In this document: positions 1 to 7,485 of the stretch, piece by piece | Layout of the letters: every line of letters starts with the position of its first letter | Position numbering within the stretch: position 1 is the stretch's first letter | From: Acetatifactor sp. | GTDB lineage: Bacteria > Bacillota > Clostridia > Lachnospirales > Lachnospiraceae | Length of the DNA stretch: 13,751 nucleotides | Direction of reading: 5' to 3' | NCBI GenBank assembly: GCA_016303085.1 | Contig: JAEDMI010000043.1 | Location: 1-13,751 of the forward strand | Made by a program: the position numbers and the translations under genes | The notes under the pieces: model-generated | What the model saw: the letters and a program-made list of their open reading frames with translations, nothing else | The model's database searches: none | What the model was told of the DNA's origin: nothing

Positions 1-1
1 C

Positions 2-448
2 TCGGTGAGAAAAAATTTTATCTATCAGGCGCTTTTCACCAGAGAGAGTCATGAAAACTGGATTCACACCATGGTGGAGACCGGGAAGGTGGTGCAGATG
101 ATAATCTGTGATTCGGCTTCGGATAAGCCTCTGGGCTCTGTTTACATCCGTGATATCGACAGGCATCACAACAAGGCGGAGTACGGTATCTTTATCGGAG
201 AGCCGGATGCCAGAGGACGGGGCGTGGGAACGGCAGCTGCAAAGCTTATGCTGCGTTATTGTTTTGAGGAAGAAAAGCTGCACAGAGTCTATCTTCGGGC
301 TTTTGCAGAGAATATACAGGCAATCAAAAGCTATGAAAAGGCTGGTTTTGTGCGGGAAGGGCTGCTGCGGGAAGACGTCTGCATAGAGGGACGGTATCGA
401 GATATCGTTTGGATGGCAGCAATCAATCCGGCAAAGCTTTCTGACTGA
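2..448 (+). CDS. GNAT-family N-acetyltransferase, 5' end cut by window (RimJ/RimL type, possibly PseH-like)
   Basis: The reading frame is open to the left edge. A GTG at position 5 gives 147 codons, but the visible protein begins in what is usually the middle of the first helix region of this family, so the true start probably lies outside the window. The acetyl-CoA pyrophosphate-binding motif is clear (RGRGVG, about residues 70-75 from the GTG), followed by the C-terminal N-x-x-A-I-x-x-Y-x-K-x-G-F signature around residues 103-115. Such enzymes in surface-glycan loci acetylate the 4-amino group of a nucleotide-linked amino sugar using acetyl-CoA in the cytoplasm. Because a pseudaminic acid pathway is encoded nearby, it could be the PseH step (UDP-4-amino-4,6-dideoxy-AltNAc N-acetyltransferase). 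It could equally act on another amino sugar or a protein. The next gene follows 42 nt downstream on the same strand, so they are likely co-transcribed. The GNAT assignment is firm; the substrate is inference. Confidence 0.88.
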   Translation, partial: SVRKNFIYQALFTRESHENWIHTMVETGKVVQMIICDSASDKPLGSVYIRDIDRHHNKAEYGIFIGEPDARGRGVGTAAAKLMLRYCFEEEKLHRVYLRAFAENIQAIKSYEKAGFVREGLLREDVCIEGRYRDIVWMAAINPAKLSD

Positions 449-490
449 AATGTTCTGCTTTACGCAGTTTAGGAGAAAAAGGACAAGCAT

Positions 491-1429
491 ATGAAAAAAG
501 TAAGTTTTGTAATTCCCTGCTATCGTTCGGAGCATACACTGCCCCATGTGGTTGCGGAGATTGAGGAAAAAATGAAAACCATGGAGCAGTATGAGTACGA
601 TATTTTTCTGGTAAACGACTGTTCCCCCGATGACACCTTTGGAACTATACGCAGGCTGTGCCGGGAGCATGAAAATATCAAGGGGATTAGTTTCTCAAAA
701 AATTTTGGGCAGCACTCGGCCCTTATGGCAGGACTTCGCCATTCCGACGGAGATTATGTAGTCTGTCTGGATGATGACGGCCAGACTCCGGCGAATGAGG
801 TGGATAGGCTTCTGGAAAAGCTGGAGGAGGGATATGACGCAGTCTATGCGAAATATGAGCACAAGCAGCATTCCGCTTTTCGCAACATGGGAAGCAGAAT
901 CAATGAGTTGATGACAAGAGTAATGCTGGGAAAGCCGGCTGATTTGTATGTTTCCAGCTATTTTGCTGTAAAAAAGTTTGTGGTGAATGACATGGTAAAA
1001 TATGAGAACTCCTATCCCTATGTTATCGGGTTGGTGCTTAGGGCAACCAAGAATATTACAAATGTGACCGTGAACCACAGGGAACGTGAGGAGGGGTCCT
1101 CCGGCTACACCATAAAAAAGCTGCTTGGACTCTGGTTTAACGGTTTTACGGCTTTTTCCGTAAAACCACTGCGAATTGCTACAGGCATCGGAGCCTTCAG
1201 CGCAATGGTTGGTTTCTTTTACGGTATTTACACCATTGCCAAGCGGTTGGTGAATCCGGCTGTGCCCATGGGCTTCAGTTCCACTATGGCGGCAATTGTG
1301 TTTTTCGGCGGCATGGTTATGCTGATGCTGGGATTAATCGGGGAGTATATTGGGCGCATCTATATCAGCCTGAATAATTCGCCGCAGTATGTCATCCGAG
1401 AGACAATCAATCTGGAGAAGGAAGAGTAA
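491..1429 (+). CDS. GtrB/DPM1-like polyprenyl-phosphate glycosyltransferase (GT2) with two C-terminal membrane helices
   Basis: 312 residues. The N-terminal GT-A domain starts with VSFVIPCYRSE, has the nucleotide-binding VNDCSPDDT segment at 41-49 and the metal/nucleotide-binding acidic cluster LDDDGQ at 93-98. After about residue 225 there are two hydrophobic helices (roughly 227-251 and 262-287) followed by a short cytoplasmic tail. This is the layout of the GtrB/DPM1/ArnC group, which moves a sugar from a nucleotide donor to undecaprenyl phosphate at the inner face of the membrane. The lipid-linked sugar is later used by an extracytoplasmic transferase. Such partners are large multipass proteins, and both the broken gene at 3023-4257 and the partial gene at the right edge are of that general type. 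An AAAGGA sequence lies 7 nt before the ATG, with an AGGAG a little further upstream. The sugar carried cannot be read from sequence. Confidence 0.93.
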   Translation: MKKVSFVIPCYRSEHTLPHVVAEIEEKMKTMEQYEYDIFLVNDCSPDDTFGTIRRLCREHENIKGISFSKNFGQHSALMAGLRHSDGDYVVCLDDDGQTPANEVDRLLEKLEEGYDAVYAKYEHKQHSAFRNMGSRINELMTRVMLGKPADLYVSSYFAVKKFVVNDMVKYENSYPYVIGLVLRATKNITNVTVNHREREEGSSGYTIKKLLGLWFNGFTAFSVKPLRIATGIGAFSAMVGFFYGIYTIAKRLVNPAVPMGFSSTMAAIVFFGGMVMLMLGLIGEYIGRIYISLNNSPQYVIRETINLEKEE

Positions 1430-1431
1430 GG

Positions 1432-1471
1432 AGAGGGAGCCATGCAATATTTTAACGGATGGCCTCAATGA
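1432..1471 (+). other. Orphan ribosome binding site with nine-codon open frame (probable gene-start scar)
   Basis: Directly after the stop of the GT2 gene is a good purine-rich ribosome binding site (GAGAGGGAG) followed 2 nt later by ATG at 1442. The frame reads MQYFNGWPQ and stops at 1469-1471. The last part overlaps the 3' end of the oppositely oriented SGNH gene, whose stop codon is at 1452-1454. The simplest reading is that a third gene of the + operon once started here and was replaced when the leftward gene arrived, leaving only the initiation region. It could also be a coincidental stop of a very short coupled peptide. No function is claimed. Confidence 0.4.
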
Positions 1472-2870
1472 TTCTCTGCGCAATGATAAAACGGCCTTTT
1501 TCATTAGGATGTACCTTGTCCAGAAGATACTCTTCGTGGTTGGAGAAATTGATACCTAAGCTATAATAATTATCCAACACATCTACACTCAATTCATCTC
1601 CCAGTGCAATGACGGCATCTACATAGTCCTCAAGGCGGACATCTGCCGAGTCATCGGATTCGTCTTGTGCGTATGCGGTGTAGGTAGGCGTACACAAAAT
1701 AATTTGCGATTCCGGGGAGTTTTCCCGAATGGTTTTTACAGCAGTGCGAAGCGCACCTGCATAAGTAGTGATGTCGAAGGAGTCGTCAGAAGAAATAGGA
1801 AAAGCCTGAAAATAATCGTTTATGCCGTAGTTGATGACATAACACTGCCTTTGTGTGTCGTGAACATAGTTGAAATATGCTTTGGTTCCCTCATATACTT
1901 GTTCTCCCTCCGGAATGACAGAAAGATTGTGGGCAAAGAATGCATCAACAATGCCGGGGAGAGAAATGATTAAGTCCGGTGCCATGGCAGCACTGTTTCC
2001 GGTATAGCCGCAATTGTAGACGGTGGCACCGGTGAGAGCGTTTACAACTCCGGGAATGGAAGTGCTGTCTGTATAGTTGCCGATGATACTGTCTCCCCAG
2101 AACACAATTTCATATTGGGATAGGCAGGGGTATGCTGTAGCATATTCCCGGGCGGCTGTGACTTCCCTACGCATTTTTTGAACCAACTCATCTGTATTTT
2201 CGGCAGTGGTCTGATAGAAGCTGTCACGAAATGTGTATGCCAGTATTTTGTGGGCGGCATCTTCAGTTAGGGAAATATCGTCTATATAGTTGGCAGGGTT
2301 ATTAACCAGCCAGCTTTCGGCAGACAAAAAGAAGAATTTTGCATCGGAACATTGTCCGGCGTCTGCCAGAAATTCCTGATAGGCATTCATGTTTTTGGAA
2401 TACTCTTCCCCGGTAAGTTTTTGCCAGTATGTTGCTGAAGGTGCAAACAAGAGAATTTCAAAACTGATTGAGGGGTAATTCCGTGCCAGCTCTGATATTT
2501 CAGCTACTGTAACCCTTTCCGGACATATACCCAAATATGCCGTGGAAACGGGATTGTCGGTTTCGGCAATATGGTTAAAATACCGCTCAAGGTCAGAAGA
2601 ATCCTGTAGGATATTATCTGTTTTCAGGACAGTCAAACCGCGGTAATAGGAAAAGTCAGCTTCCTTGTAGTTGTCAATGGGAAACATGGATAAAAAGACT
2701 GTGTCATATGCTTCATATGATATACGCTGAAAGTCTTTGTACTGAGTCAGACTTTGACGGAAGTTGCAACGTGGTTCGACAGACGTACGGTACACAAGCC
2801 GGAATACAGCAAATGTCAGGAGTATAGGTACAGATAAAATAATCAGAAGCAGGGTCTTTTTTTTAGTCAT
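1452..2870 (-). CDS. Membrane-anchored SGNH-hydrolase-type protein with additional N-terminal domain
   Basis: 472 residues, started by an ATG with GGAG 4 nt upstream. Residues 5-25 form a signal anchor, so the rest is probably outside the membrane. The C-terminal 220 residues carry all SGNH blocks: block I GDS at 259-261 (nucleophile S261), block II glycine at 288, block III GIND with G349 and N351, and block V DKVH with D451 and H454 before PNEKG. That makes it a likely active esterase or acyltransferase-type enzyme, for example removing or placing O-acyl groups on a glycan. Residues 40-245 form a separate domain that I do not recognise; its end (about 180-215) faintly resembles a block V region, so it may be a degenerate SGNH unit. 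The C-terminal domain is visibly related to the protein at 12762-13604. It is convergent with the GT2 gene and driven by a strong promoter at 2964-2992. Confidence 0.88.
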   Translation of the reverse strand: MTKKKTLLLIILSVPILLTFAVFRLVYRTSVEPRCNFRQSLTQYKDFQRISYEAYDTVFLSMFPIDNYKEADFSYYRGLTVLKTDNILQDSSDLERYFNHIAETDNPVSTAYLGICPERVTVAEISELARNYPSISFEILLFAPSATYWQKLTGEEYSKNMNAYQEFLADAGQCSDAKFFFLSAESWLVNNPANYIDDISLTEDAAHKILAYTFRDSFYQTTAENTDELVQKMRREVTAAREYATAYPCLSQYEIVFWGDSIIGNYTDSTSIPGVVNALTGATVYNCGYTGNSAAMAPDLIISLPGIVDAFFAHNLSVIPEGEQVYEGTKAYFNYVHDTQRQCYVINYGINDYFQAFPISSDDSFDITTYAGALRTAVKTIRENSPESQIILCTPTYTAYAQDESDDSADVRLEDYVDAVIALGDELSVDVLDNYYSLGINFSNHEEYLLDKVHPNEKGRFIIAQRIIEAIR

Positions 2871-2918
2871 TTTTCTCCAATCTATTCGTTACTCCATATC
2901 CTGTGGAACAAAAACGGG

Positions 2919-2947
2919 GTGACAGATGAGCAAATAAGCAGTAAAAT
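2919..2947 (+). promoter_or_regulatory. Sigma-A-type promoter pointing into the membrane glycosyltransferase pseudogene
   Basis: On the plus strand: GTGACA (5 of 6) at 2919-2924, 17-nt spacer, TAAAAT (5 of 6) at 2942-2947. Predicted start is near 2954, about 69 nt before the GTG at 3023. It lies on the far side of the leftward promoter, so the two promoters face each other and their polymerase footprints would overlap. Confidence 0.55.
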
Positions 2948-2963
2948 AAAAAAGTTCCTGTAC

Positions 2964-2992
2964 ATTATAGCAGAGAAACAAAAAGCTGCCAA
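2964..2992 (-). promoter_or_regulatory. Sigma-A-type promoter with extended -10 for the leftward SGNH gene
   Basis: Read on the minus strand: -35 TTGGCA (5 of 6 consensus, positions 2992-2987), 17-nt spacer, then TGC TATAAT, a perfect -10 with the TG extension (2969-2964). Predicted transcription start is near 2957, giving a leader of roughly 87 nt before the ATG at 2870. It is the best promoter match found in the window. Confidence 0.75.
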
Positions 2993-3022
2993 GGTGTAAT
3001 CGAAGAGTGGAGAAGAGGAAAA

Positions 3023-4257
3023 GTGAAGGTAAAACGCATTTGGAAAAGATTGAACAAGGCAATAGCGGTGGTGGATTCCATGCAACTCTGGATAATTGGG
3101 CTGCTGCTCTTCTGCGTTGTCTTTATACCCTTGTTTATCCTGGGAGAGAAATGTGTATTTCCCATCCATGACCAGCTGGACGAAACTATCATGTGCTATG
3201 TGCTGAATGCAAAATATCTGGGAACAGGGACAGAGGTGTTTCCGGAACTGCTGGGGGGAATTAACGTCAGCGGCATGCAGCCCTCGGCGGCGCTGTTCGT
3301 TTTGCTGTACAGGATTTTCCCTGCCCTGTATGCGTTCCTGATTCAGCATGCGGTAGTTTTCTTATGTGGTTTTTTCGGAATGTATCTTGCTGTGAAGGAG
3401 CTGACAGGCAGCAGCATTTTAGCTGTGGCAATGGCAGGCTGCTTCTGCATGTTGCCGGTACAGCCGGTTTATGGTCTCTCGGTCATGGGGGTTCCTCTTT
3501 TAGCGTGGTGTTTCTTAAATTTGTGGAACAGAAAAAGAGTTGTATTCCGTGATAAAAAAGCGGTATAACAAATGGATTTACCTGGGATTTGCCTTGCTGA
3601 CGGGTATTTATGTGATTGTAAACAGAAATCTGTTTTATGAACTGTTCTTTGGCGGCGGAAATTATGTGAGCCATAGAGAAGAGCTGGTGAATGGGGCTTT
3701 GCCCTTTTGGGACACGGTAAAATCTATTTGCGTTGATTGTGGGTGCTGTTTTCTATAAGAGGATGGATGAAAAGAGAAAACATCGATATATAGCGGTAGT
3801 TTGGGGCATGATAATTTTGGCGGGAATTGCAGTTTTATATGGGGTATGTAATTGTCGGCTTGTGGTGGATTTTAAGAACAGCTGTAGCGGTTTCCTGCGT
3901 TATTTTCAGCTATTGGCTGTATCCGGCAGTTTGGTATCTGGAGTTTGGCCTTTGTTTTCTCTCTGGTGGGAAGATTGTTCCAACAATTATCCTTTGGAAT
4001 ATAAGCACAGATTCCGCCGTGTAATCGAAAGGGAATTGGAAAAGTCCCCGGGGACAGCCGGCTATTTCGATACATGGGGAAGCCGCTGCTATCTGTTCAA
4101 CGCCGAGACAGGAAATGCGTGGATGCTTGGCAAGAACAGTCAAATTGTGTATCGCAATTTGGAACTGGACATGAATACATTAAAGGAACTGGGCTGTGAC
4201 TATATATTTTCCTGTGGCTTTATCAAACCGGTGTTACTCCGGTTTGATAGTCATTAA
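3023..4257 (+). pseudogene. Broken multipass membrane protein (YfhO-like glycosyltransferase type), several frameshifts and deletions
   Basis: GTG start with GAGG 4 nt upstream. The first 178 codons (to about 3550) read as a membrane protein: an N-terminal arm, hydrophobic helices near 22-41, 87-102, 103-122 and 127-152, and an extracytoplasmic loop with FPIHDQLDE. The frame then breaks. Homologous-looking text continues in frame 3 (3540-3720, NRNLFYELFFGGGNYVSHREELVN region), frame 1 (3733-3909, ending CSGFLRYFQ), frame 2 (3905-3961, YWLYPAVWYLEFGL) and frame 1 again (about 3979-4257, with NNYPLEYKHRF and a soluble tail GYFDTWGSRCYLF). The pieces follow one order, as expected of one former gene that suffered indels. 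About 410 codons remain, which seems short for large YfhO-type membrane glycosyltransferases. Such proteins act on the outer membrane face using polyprenyl-phosphate sugars, which would suit the GtrB-like gene at 491. The family name is my recognition, not a search result. Confidence 0.8.
4221..4249. repeat. Perfect 11-bp inverted repeat with 7-nt loop at a convergent gene junction
   Basis: The arms TATCAAACCGG (4221-4231) and CCGGTTTGATA (4239-4249) are exact reverse complements. The hairpin sits where the + pseudogene and the leftward ATP-grasp gene meet, and the ATP-grasp stop codon (4236-4234) is in the loop. Neither strand has a U-tract after the stem, so it is not a canonical intrinsic terminator. 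It may still protect or end transcripts in both directions. Confidence 0.55.
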
Positions 4258-5199
4258 ATCGGTATATTTCAACATGCATATACCGGCTTCGTAATGTCCT
4301 GTGGTGTCTGTATTTTCGTTGCCCAGTGCATTATTGCATATCATTTGCGGGAAAGAAATGCCGCATTCATAGGCATGAGGATAACCACCACCGAAACGCG
4401 GGTTGATTTCGGAGATGTAATACCGGCCATTGACTCTGAAAATATCCATATCAATGGGACCGGAAAGAGACAGGGTGGCAACAGCTTTTTTTATCAGGTG
4501 AAACAGTTCTTCGTCCTTGAAGGATAGCGATTTCTCCGTTTCCCCGGCACGCATACGAAGCTTTTGCTTCACAAAGACAGAAACAACCTTTCCGGTGATG
4601 GAATCCACAAAAATGTCGGCACCGTATTCTTCACCATCGGCGAAATTCTGGATAATGGAGTCTTCATTATATTTGCAGACAAGTTCCAAAAGGTCAGGAG
4701 CCTCGATTTTTTGGATGCCGGTGCTCCCACATCCGCGATTAGGCTTGAGAAAAACGGGAAAACGCATATATCCGGCAGCAGCTGCTGACTGAAATTCCTG
4801 AAAACTTCGACAGGTTTCCATAACCGGCAAACCATGCTTCTTTAAATGTTGAAACATAGCATACTTGTCACGGCACAGCTCTATGGCAGAGGGCTCGGAT
4901 ACTACCGGAATAACGCCCTGATTCACAAATTGCTTTTTATTGGATGCAATCAGGAAAAGTTCATCCTCCTGCAGAGGGAGAACCACGTTAATACATTCTT
5001 TTTTGCAGATGCCCAGAATGATGTCAAGATAGCCGGGAGTGTTCATGGTTGGTACGATGTAATGAGAGTCCGTCTCATACAGAGCAGGTGCATATTGGCT
5101 GCAATCTGTTCCGATAACCCGGTTGAATCCGTTTTTCTTGTCCTTAAAATAGCGCACCAAAAGATTTCTGGTTCCGCAGCTGAGAATCAAAATATTCAT
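4234..5199 (-). CDS. ATP-grasp carboxylate-amine ligase-like protein
   Basis: 321 residues from the ATG at 5199, chosen because GAGG lies 8 nt before it. The longer frame back to 5259 would run into the upstream gene. Domains: an N-terminal Rossmann-like part (1-105, starting MNILILSCGTRN); the ATP-grasp core with DKYAMF (K112), the nucleotide-contacting lysine K152 in FLKPNRGCGS, the hinge glutamates around 190-191 (DGEEYGAD), D250/D252, and the magnesium site E264/N266 in SEINPRFGGG. All key residues are present, so it should be active. This layout is shared with carbamoyl-phosphate-synthase-like and PylC-like ligases, which activate a carboxylate as acyl phosphate and join it to an amine. 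It is last in the pse operon, 14 nt after the PLP decarboxylase, so a joint job with that enzyme is likely: perhaps linking an amino acid or amine to the nonulosonic acid. The substrate is unknown. Confidence 0.87.
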   Translation of the reverse strand: MNILILSCGTRNLLVRYFKDKKNGFNRVIGTDCSQYAPALYETDSHYIVPTMNTPGYLDIILGICKKECINVVLPLQEDELFLIASNKKQFVNQGVIPVVSEPSAIELCRDKYAMFQHLKKHGLPVMETCRSFQEFQSAAAAGYMRFPVFLKPNRGCGSTGIQKIEAPDLLELVCKYNEDSIIQNFADGEEYGADIFVDSITGKVVSVFVKQKLRMRAGETEKSLSFKDEELFHLIKKAVATLSLSGPIDMDIFRVNGRYYISEINPRFGGGYPHAYECGISFPQMICNNALGNENTDTTGHYEAGICMLKYTDLMTIKPE

Positions 5200-5213
5200 A
5201 TCATCATCCTCAC

Positions 5214-6416
5214 TTATACATCTGTTATACTTCCCTGTACATATTCTTCGGGAGTCCATTTTTTTCGCACCATGCTTATTTTTGTGTCATCCCTGACATA
5301 AACAGAGGGAAAGTATTGAATAAACAATGGATTGAGGCTCATGGTGTATCCTCCCACGTTTTCATAGACAATCCTGTCGCCGGGAACCAGTTCTTCACAG
5401 TTTTCGTAATGAAAAAGTCGGTCACATTCCATACATGTAAAGCCGCTGATAACCTGATCAGTCAGAAGCCGTCTGGAACCGAAATAAGCAGGGTTTTGCT
5501 CAATATGAAACAAATAGGAAGACTTAATCATTGTAGCATCAATATTGAATCGGCTACCGTCAGTCATGACATATCTTGTCCCTTTGATATCTCTTGTGTC
5601 AAAAACTTCTGTCACAAAGGTCGTACATTTGGAAATCAGAGAGATACCGGGTTCTACGATAATTTTTGTTTCCGAGGGCTGAAAACATACGGATAATTCC
5701 TCTGCAATTGCAGGGAAATAGTCACAGTATTCGGGGCGTCCGGCCATTCCGCCACAATATCCGCCGCCCAGGTCCACGTAGGATAAGTCCAGATGAAACT
5801 CCTGTTTCAGACGGCAGGCCATCCGGGCGATAGAACGGAAAATATTAACGCTTCTTGACTTACTGCTGGAATGTAAATGGAGCCCTGCAATTTTTGCATT
5901 GGGTATTGCTTTGAGAAGTGCTATGGCTTCCGCGAGTTTGCCGGTCTCATAACAGAAACCGAAACGTCCGCTTTCTTCACCCATAGTGGTTTCACCCGGG
6001 CACATGCTTTCCAAGTTAAAGTTTGCACGTATTCCCACAGAAAAGCAGAAGTCGGGATTCTGTTGCGAGAGTTCCCGTACCCACTCTACTTCACGAAGAC
6101 AGTCCAGATTTACAATGCCGCCGGCCATCAGTACAGACTGAAAGGAATCCTTGGATTTATAGGGACCGTTATAAATAATTTCGTTATCCTGATATCCGAG
6201 ATATTTTGCAAGACGATATTCATCATCAGATACAACTTCAGCCAGTGCGCCCTTCAGCTTGACAAAATGAATCAGCCAGGGGAGAGAGTTAGTCTTGAAG
6301 GAATAGCCGATGATATAGTTCCCCCAGCTACGTGTCAGAGCGTCGGTCAACATATTGTAATATTGGGTGAGAATCTGTCGGTCGATTAAAAAATAGGGTG
6401 TTTGCAATCTGCTCAT
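5214..6416 (-). CDS. Fold-type III PLP-dependent decarboxylase-like protein (DapDC/ODC superfamily)
   Basis: 400 residues. The alanine-racemase-like barrel has the PLP lysine K41 in YSFKTNS, SRFGF-type motif at 149-153, the HLHSSS segment at 180-185 that faces the cofactor, the phosphate-binding GGG at 217-219, and EPG at 255-257. The C-terminal beta domain has C328/C331 and D332 in the position of the catalytic C-x-x-x-D of diaminopimelate and ornithine decarboxylases, and Y357 in GGYTMSLN. These features favour an amino acid decarboxylase over a racemase. The divergence from LysA (for example SFKTNS instead of AVKAN) and the context argue against a simple lysine-biosynthesis role. It lies between pseG and the ATP-grasp gene. 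Plausible jobs are making an amine for the ATP-grasp partner, or decarboxylating a sugar- or amine-linked intermediate. An AAGG lies about 13 nt before the ATG, rather far, but the family's N-terminus begins here. Confidence 0.88.
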   Translation of the reverse strand: MSRLQTPYFLIDRQILTQYYNMLTDALTRSWGNYIIGYSFKTNSLPWLIHFVKLKGALAEVVSDDEYRLAKYLGYQDNEIIYNGPYKSKDSFQSVLMAGGIVNLDCLREVEWVRELSQQNPDFCFSVGIRANFNLESMCPGETTMGEESGRFGFCYETGKLAEAIALLKAIPNAKIAGLHLHSSSKSRSVNIFRSIARMACRLKQEFHLDLSYVDLGGGYCGGMAGRPEYCDYFPAIAEELSVCFQPSETKIIVEPGISLISKCTTFVTEVFDTRDIKGTRYVMTDGSRFNIDATMIKSSYLFHIEQNPAYFGSRRLLTDQVISGFTCMECDRLFHYENCEELVPGDRIVYENVGGYTMSLNPLFIQYFPSVYVRDDTKISMVRKKWTPEEYVQGSITDV

Positions 6417-6447
6417 GTATGAATATAATCCTTTCTCAAGTGAAGAA

Positions 6448-6476
6448 ATTATAGCAGGATTTCGGCAATTCGTACA
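6448..6476 (-). promoter_or_regulatory. Possible internal promoter ahead of the PLP decarboxylase/ATP-grasp pair
   Basis: Minus strand: TGC TATAAT (perfect extended -10, 6456-6448), with a weak -35 TGTACG (3 of 6) 17 nt upstream. The -10 overlaps the pseG stop codon. Predicted start near 6441 gives a 25-nt leader. It uses the same nine bases, TGCTATAAT, as the strong promoter at 2964-2992. The weak -35 makes this tentative. Confidence 0.4.
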
Positions 6477-7468
6477 GCACCTTTTCCGTCCGGACAGAAC
6501 GGATTTACTGTGCGGTGTACTCCGCGCTGCGGTAATGACAGGCTCTCCCGGAACAGCCGTCTCAATTTTTGTGCCATAAGTGAGTGCTTATCCTGCCGGA
6601 AGTCTCCGATAAACGGAACCGTACCTTTTGCGTCCATTGCCAGACATTGGGACAACTGATTTTCGGCAAAACAATAGCTGATGCAGGAGATGCCGAATGT
6701 CAGAGCTTCGTATACCATGGTGGAACCGGGAGCAATCATAAGATCTGTGGATTCGTACAAATGCTTCATATTTTGTCCCCAGGTCAAAAAGGATACATTG
6801 TTCTGTGGGGAAAAAAGTGTTTCAAATTCAGAGATATACTCTGTTTCGTAAAAGGCTCCCAATAAAACGCCGAAGGAGATGTCGGGATATTCAGCCGGGT
6901 CAATCCACTGCAATATATTCCGGGAGATTTGACAAGGGTCTGTGGAACCGGTGGTAATCAATACGGATTTTACCCCGGAACGCAGCCTTCCGGGATGAGA
7001 AGGAAGCATTTCTTTCCGCATGGGAAAGTAGGAGGGCCCCAGATACAGCTTCCGCCCGGGATGCTCGGTAGGAAAATAAAAATCCTCGTCTGCCTCAATA
7101 TTGTAATTGATAATTGCGTCCGCATCGTAATCAAATGCCCATAAGTCATCTATATAGTAAAGCGGCGCGACAGCCTTTAAGCGGCTGAAATCCTCCGGTA
7201 CAACCCGGTAGGAATCCAGAATAACCGCATCAACATCATATGCACTCAATATATATGCCGCTTCCTCGGAGGACCAGCCGTGGGAGTCCTCCCGCTGAAG
7301 CCGGAGCACAGGAAAGCCGAGAGCTTGTACGCGTGAAAAATCGCTGTCCTTTGAAACCAGGAAACAGGATTTTTTGCCCTTTTCCCGGAGGCAATCGGCA
7401 ATGCTGAAGCATCTCATGATATGCCCCATTCCAATTGTTGAATTTCCGTCTGCACGAAAAATAAACAT
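6449..7468 (-). CDS. pseG: PseG-like UDP-2,4-diacetamido-2,4,6-trideoxy-beta-L-altropyranose hydrolase
   Basis: 339 residues, GT28-like two-domain fold. The N-terminus carries the PseG/SpsG hallmark RADGNSTIGMGHIMRC (5-20), in which H16 corresponds to the histidine shown to be catalytic in PseG. Further family features are the D84/S85 segment, YIDD at 105-108, the LGPSYFPMR segment at 143-151, ITTGSTD at 171-177 and APGSTMVYEAL at 246-256, which would contact the nucleotide as in MurG-type enzymes. The known reaction frees 2,4-diacetamido-2,4,6-trideoxy-L-altrose from its UDP carrier, giving the sugar that PseI condenses with phosphoenolpyruvate. It is cytoplasmic. GGGAG lies 9 nt before the ATG, and the upstream pseI gene ends 17 nt earlier. 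SpsG-type proteins in spore-coat sugar loci are the nearest alternative. Confidence 0.88.
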   Translation of the reverse strand: MFIFRADGNSTIGMGHIMRCFSIADCLREKGKKSCFLVSKDSDFSRVQALGFPVLRLQREDSHGWSSEEAAYILSAYDVDAVILDSYRVVPEDFSRLKAVAPLYYIDDLWAFDYDADAIINYNIEADEDFYFPTEHPGRKLYLGPSYFPMRKEMLPSHPGRLRSGVKSVLITTGSTDPCQISRNILQWIDPAEYPDISFGVLLGAFYETEYISEFETLFSPQNNVSFLTWGQNMKHLYESTDLMIAPGSTMVYEALTFGISCISYCFAENQLSQCLAMDAKGTVPFIGDFRQDKHSLMAQKLRRLFRESLSLPQRGVHRTVNPFCPDGKGAVRIAEILL

Positions 7469-7485
7469 ATCCGGATTCTCCCGTT

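Noticed and set aside
2882..3349. 155-codon - strand open frame
   Set aside because: Overlaps the promoter region and the antisense of the membrane pseudogene's intact first part; no ribosome binding site or known motif.
5200..5259. Upstream 20-codon extension of the ATP-grasp gene
   Set aside because: It would overlap the end of the PLP enzyme gene; GAGG sits 8 nt before the ATG at 5199, where the Rossmann-like start MNILILSCG begins.
4846..5301. 151-codon + strand open frame
   Set aside because: Antisense shadow of the ATP-grasp and PLP genes, with no recognisable motif.
5877..6389. 170-codon + strand open frame
   Set aside because: Entirely antisense to the PLP decarboxylase gene, whose motifs are intact; composition is not protein-like.
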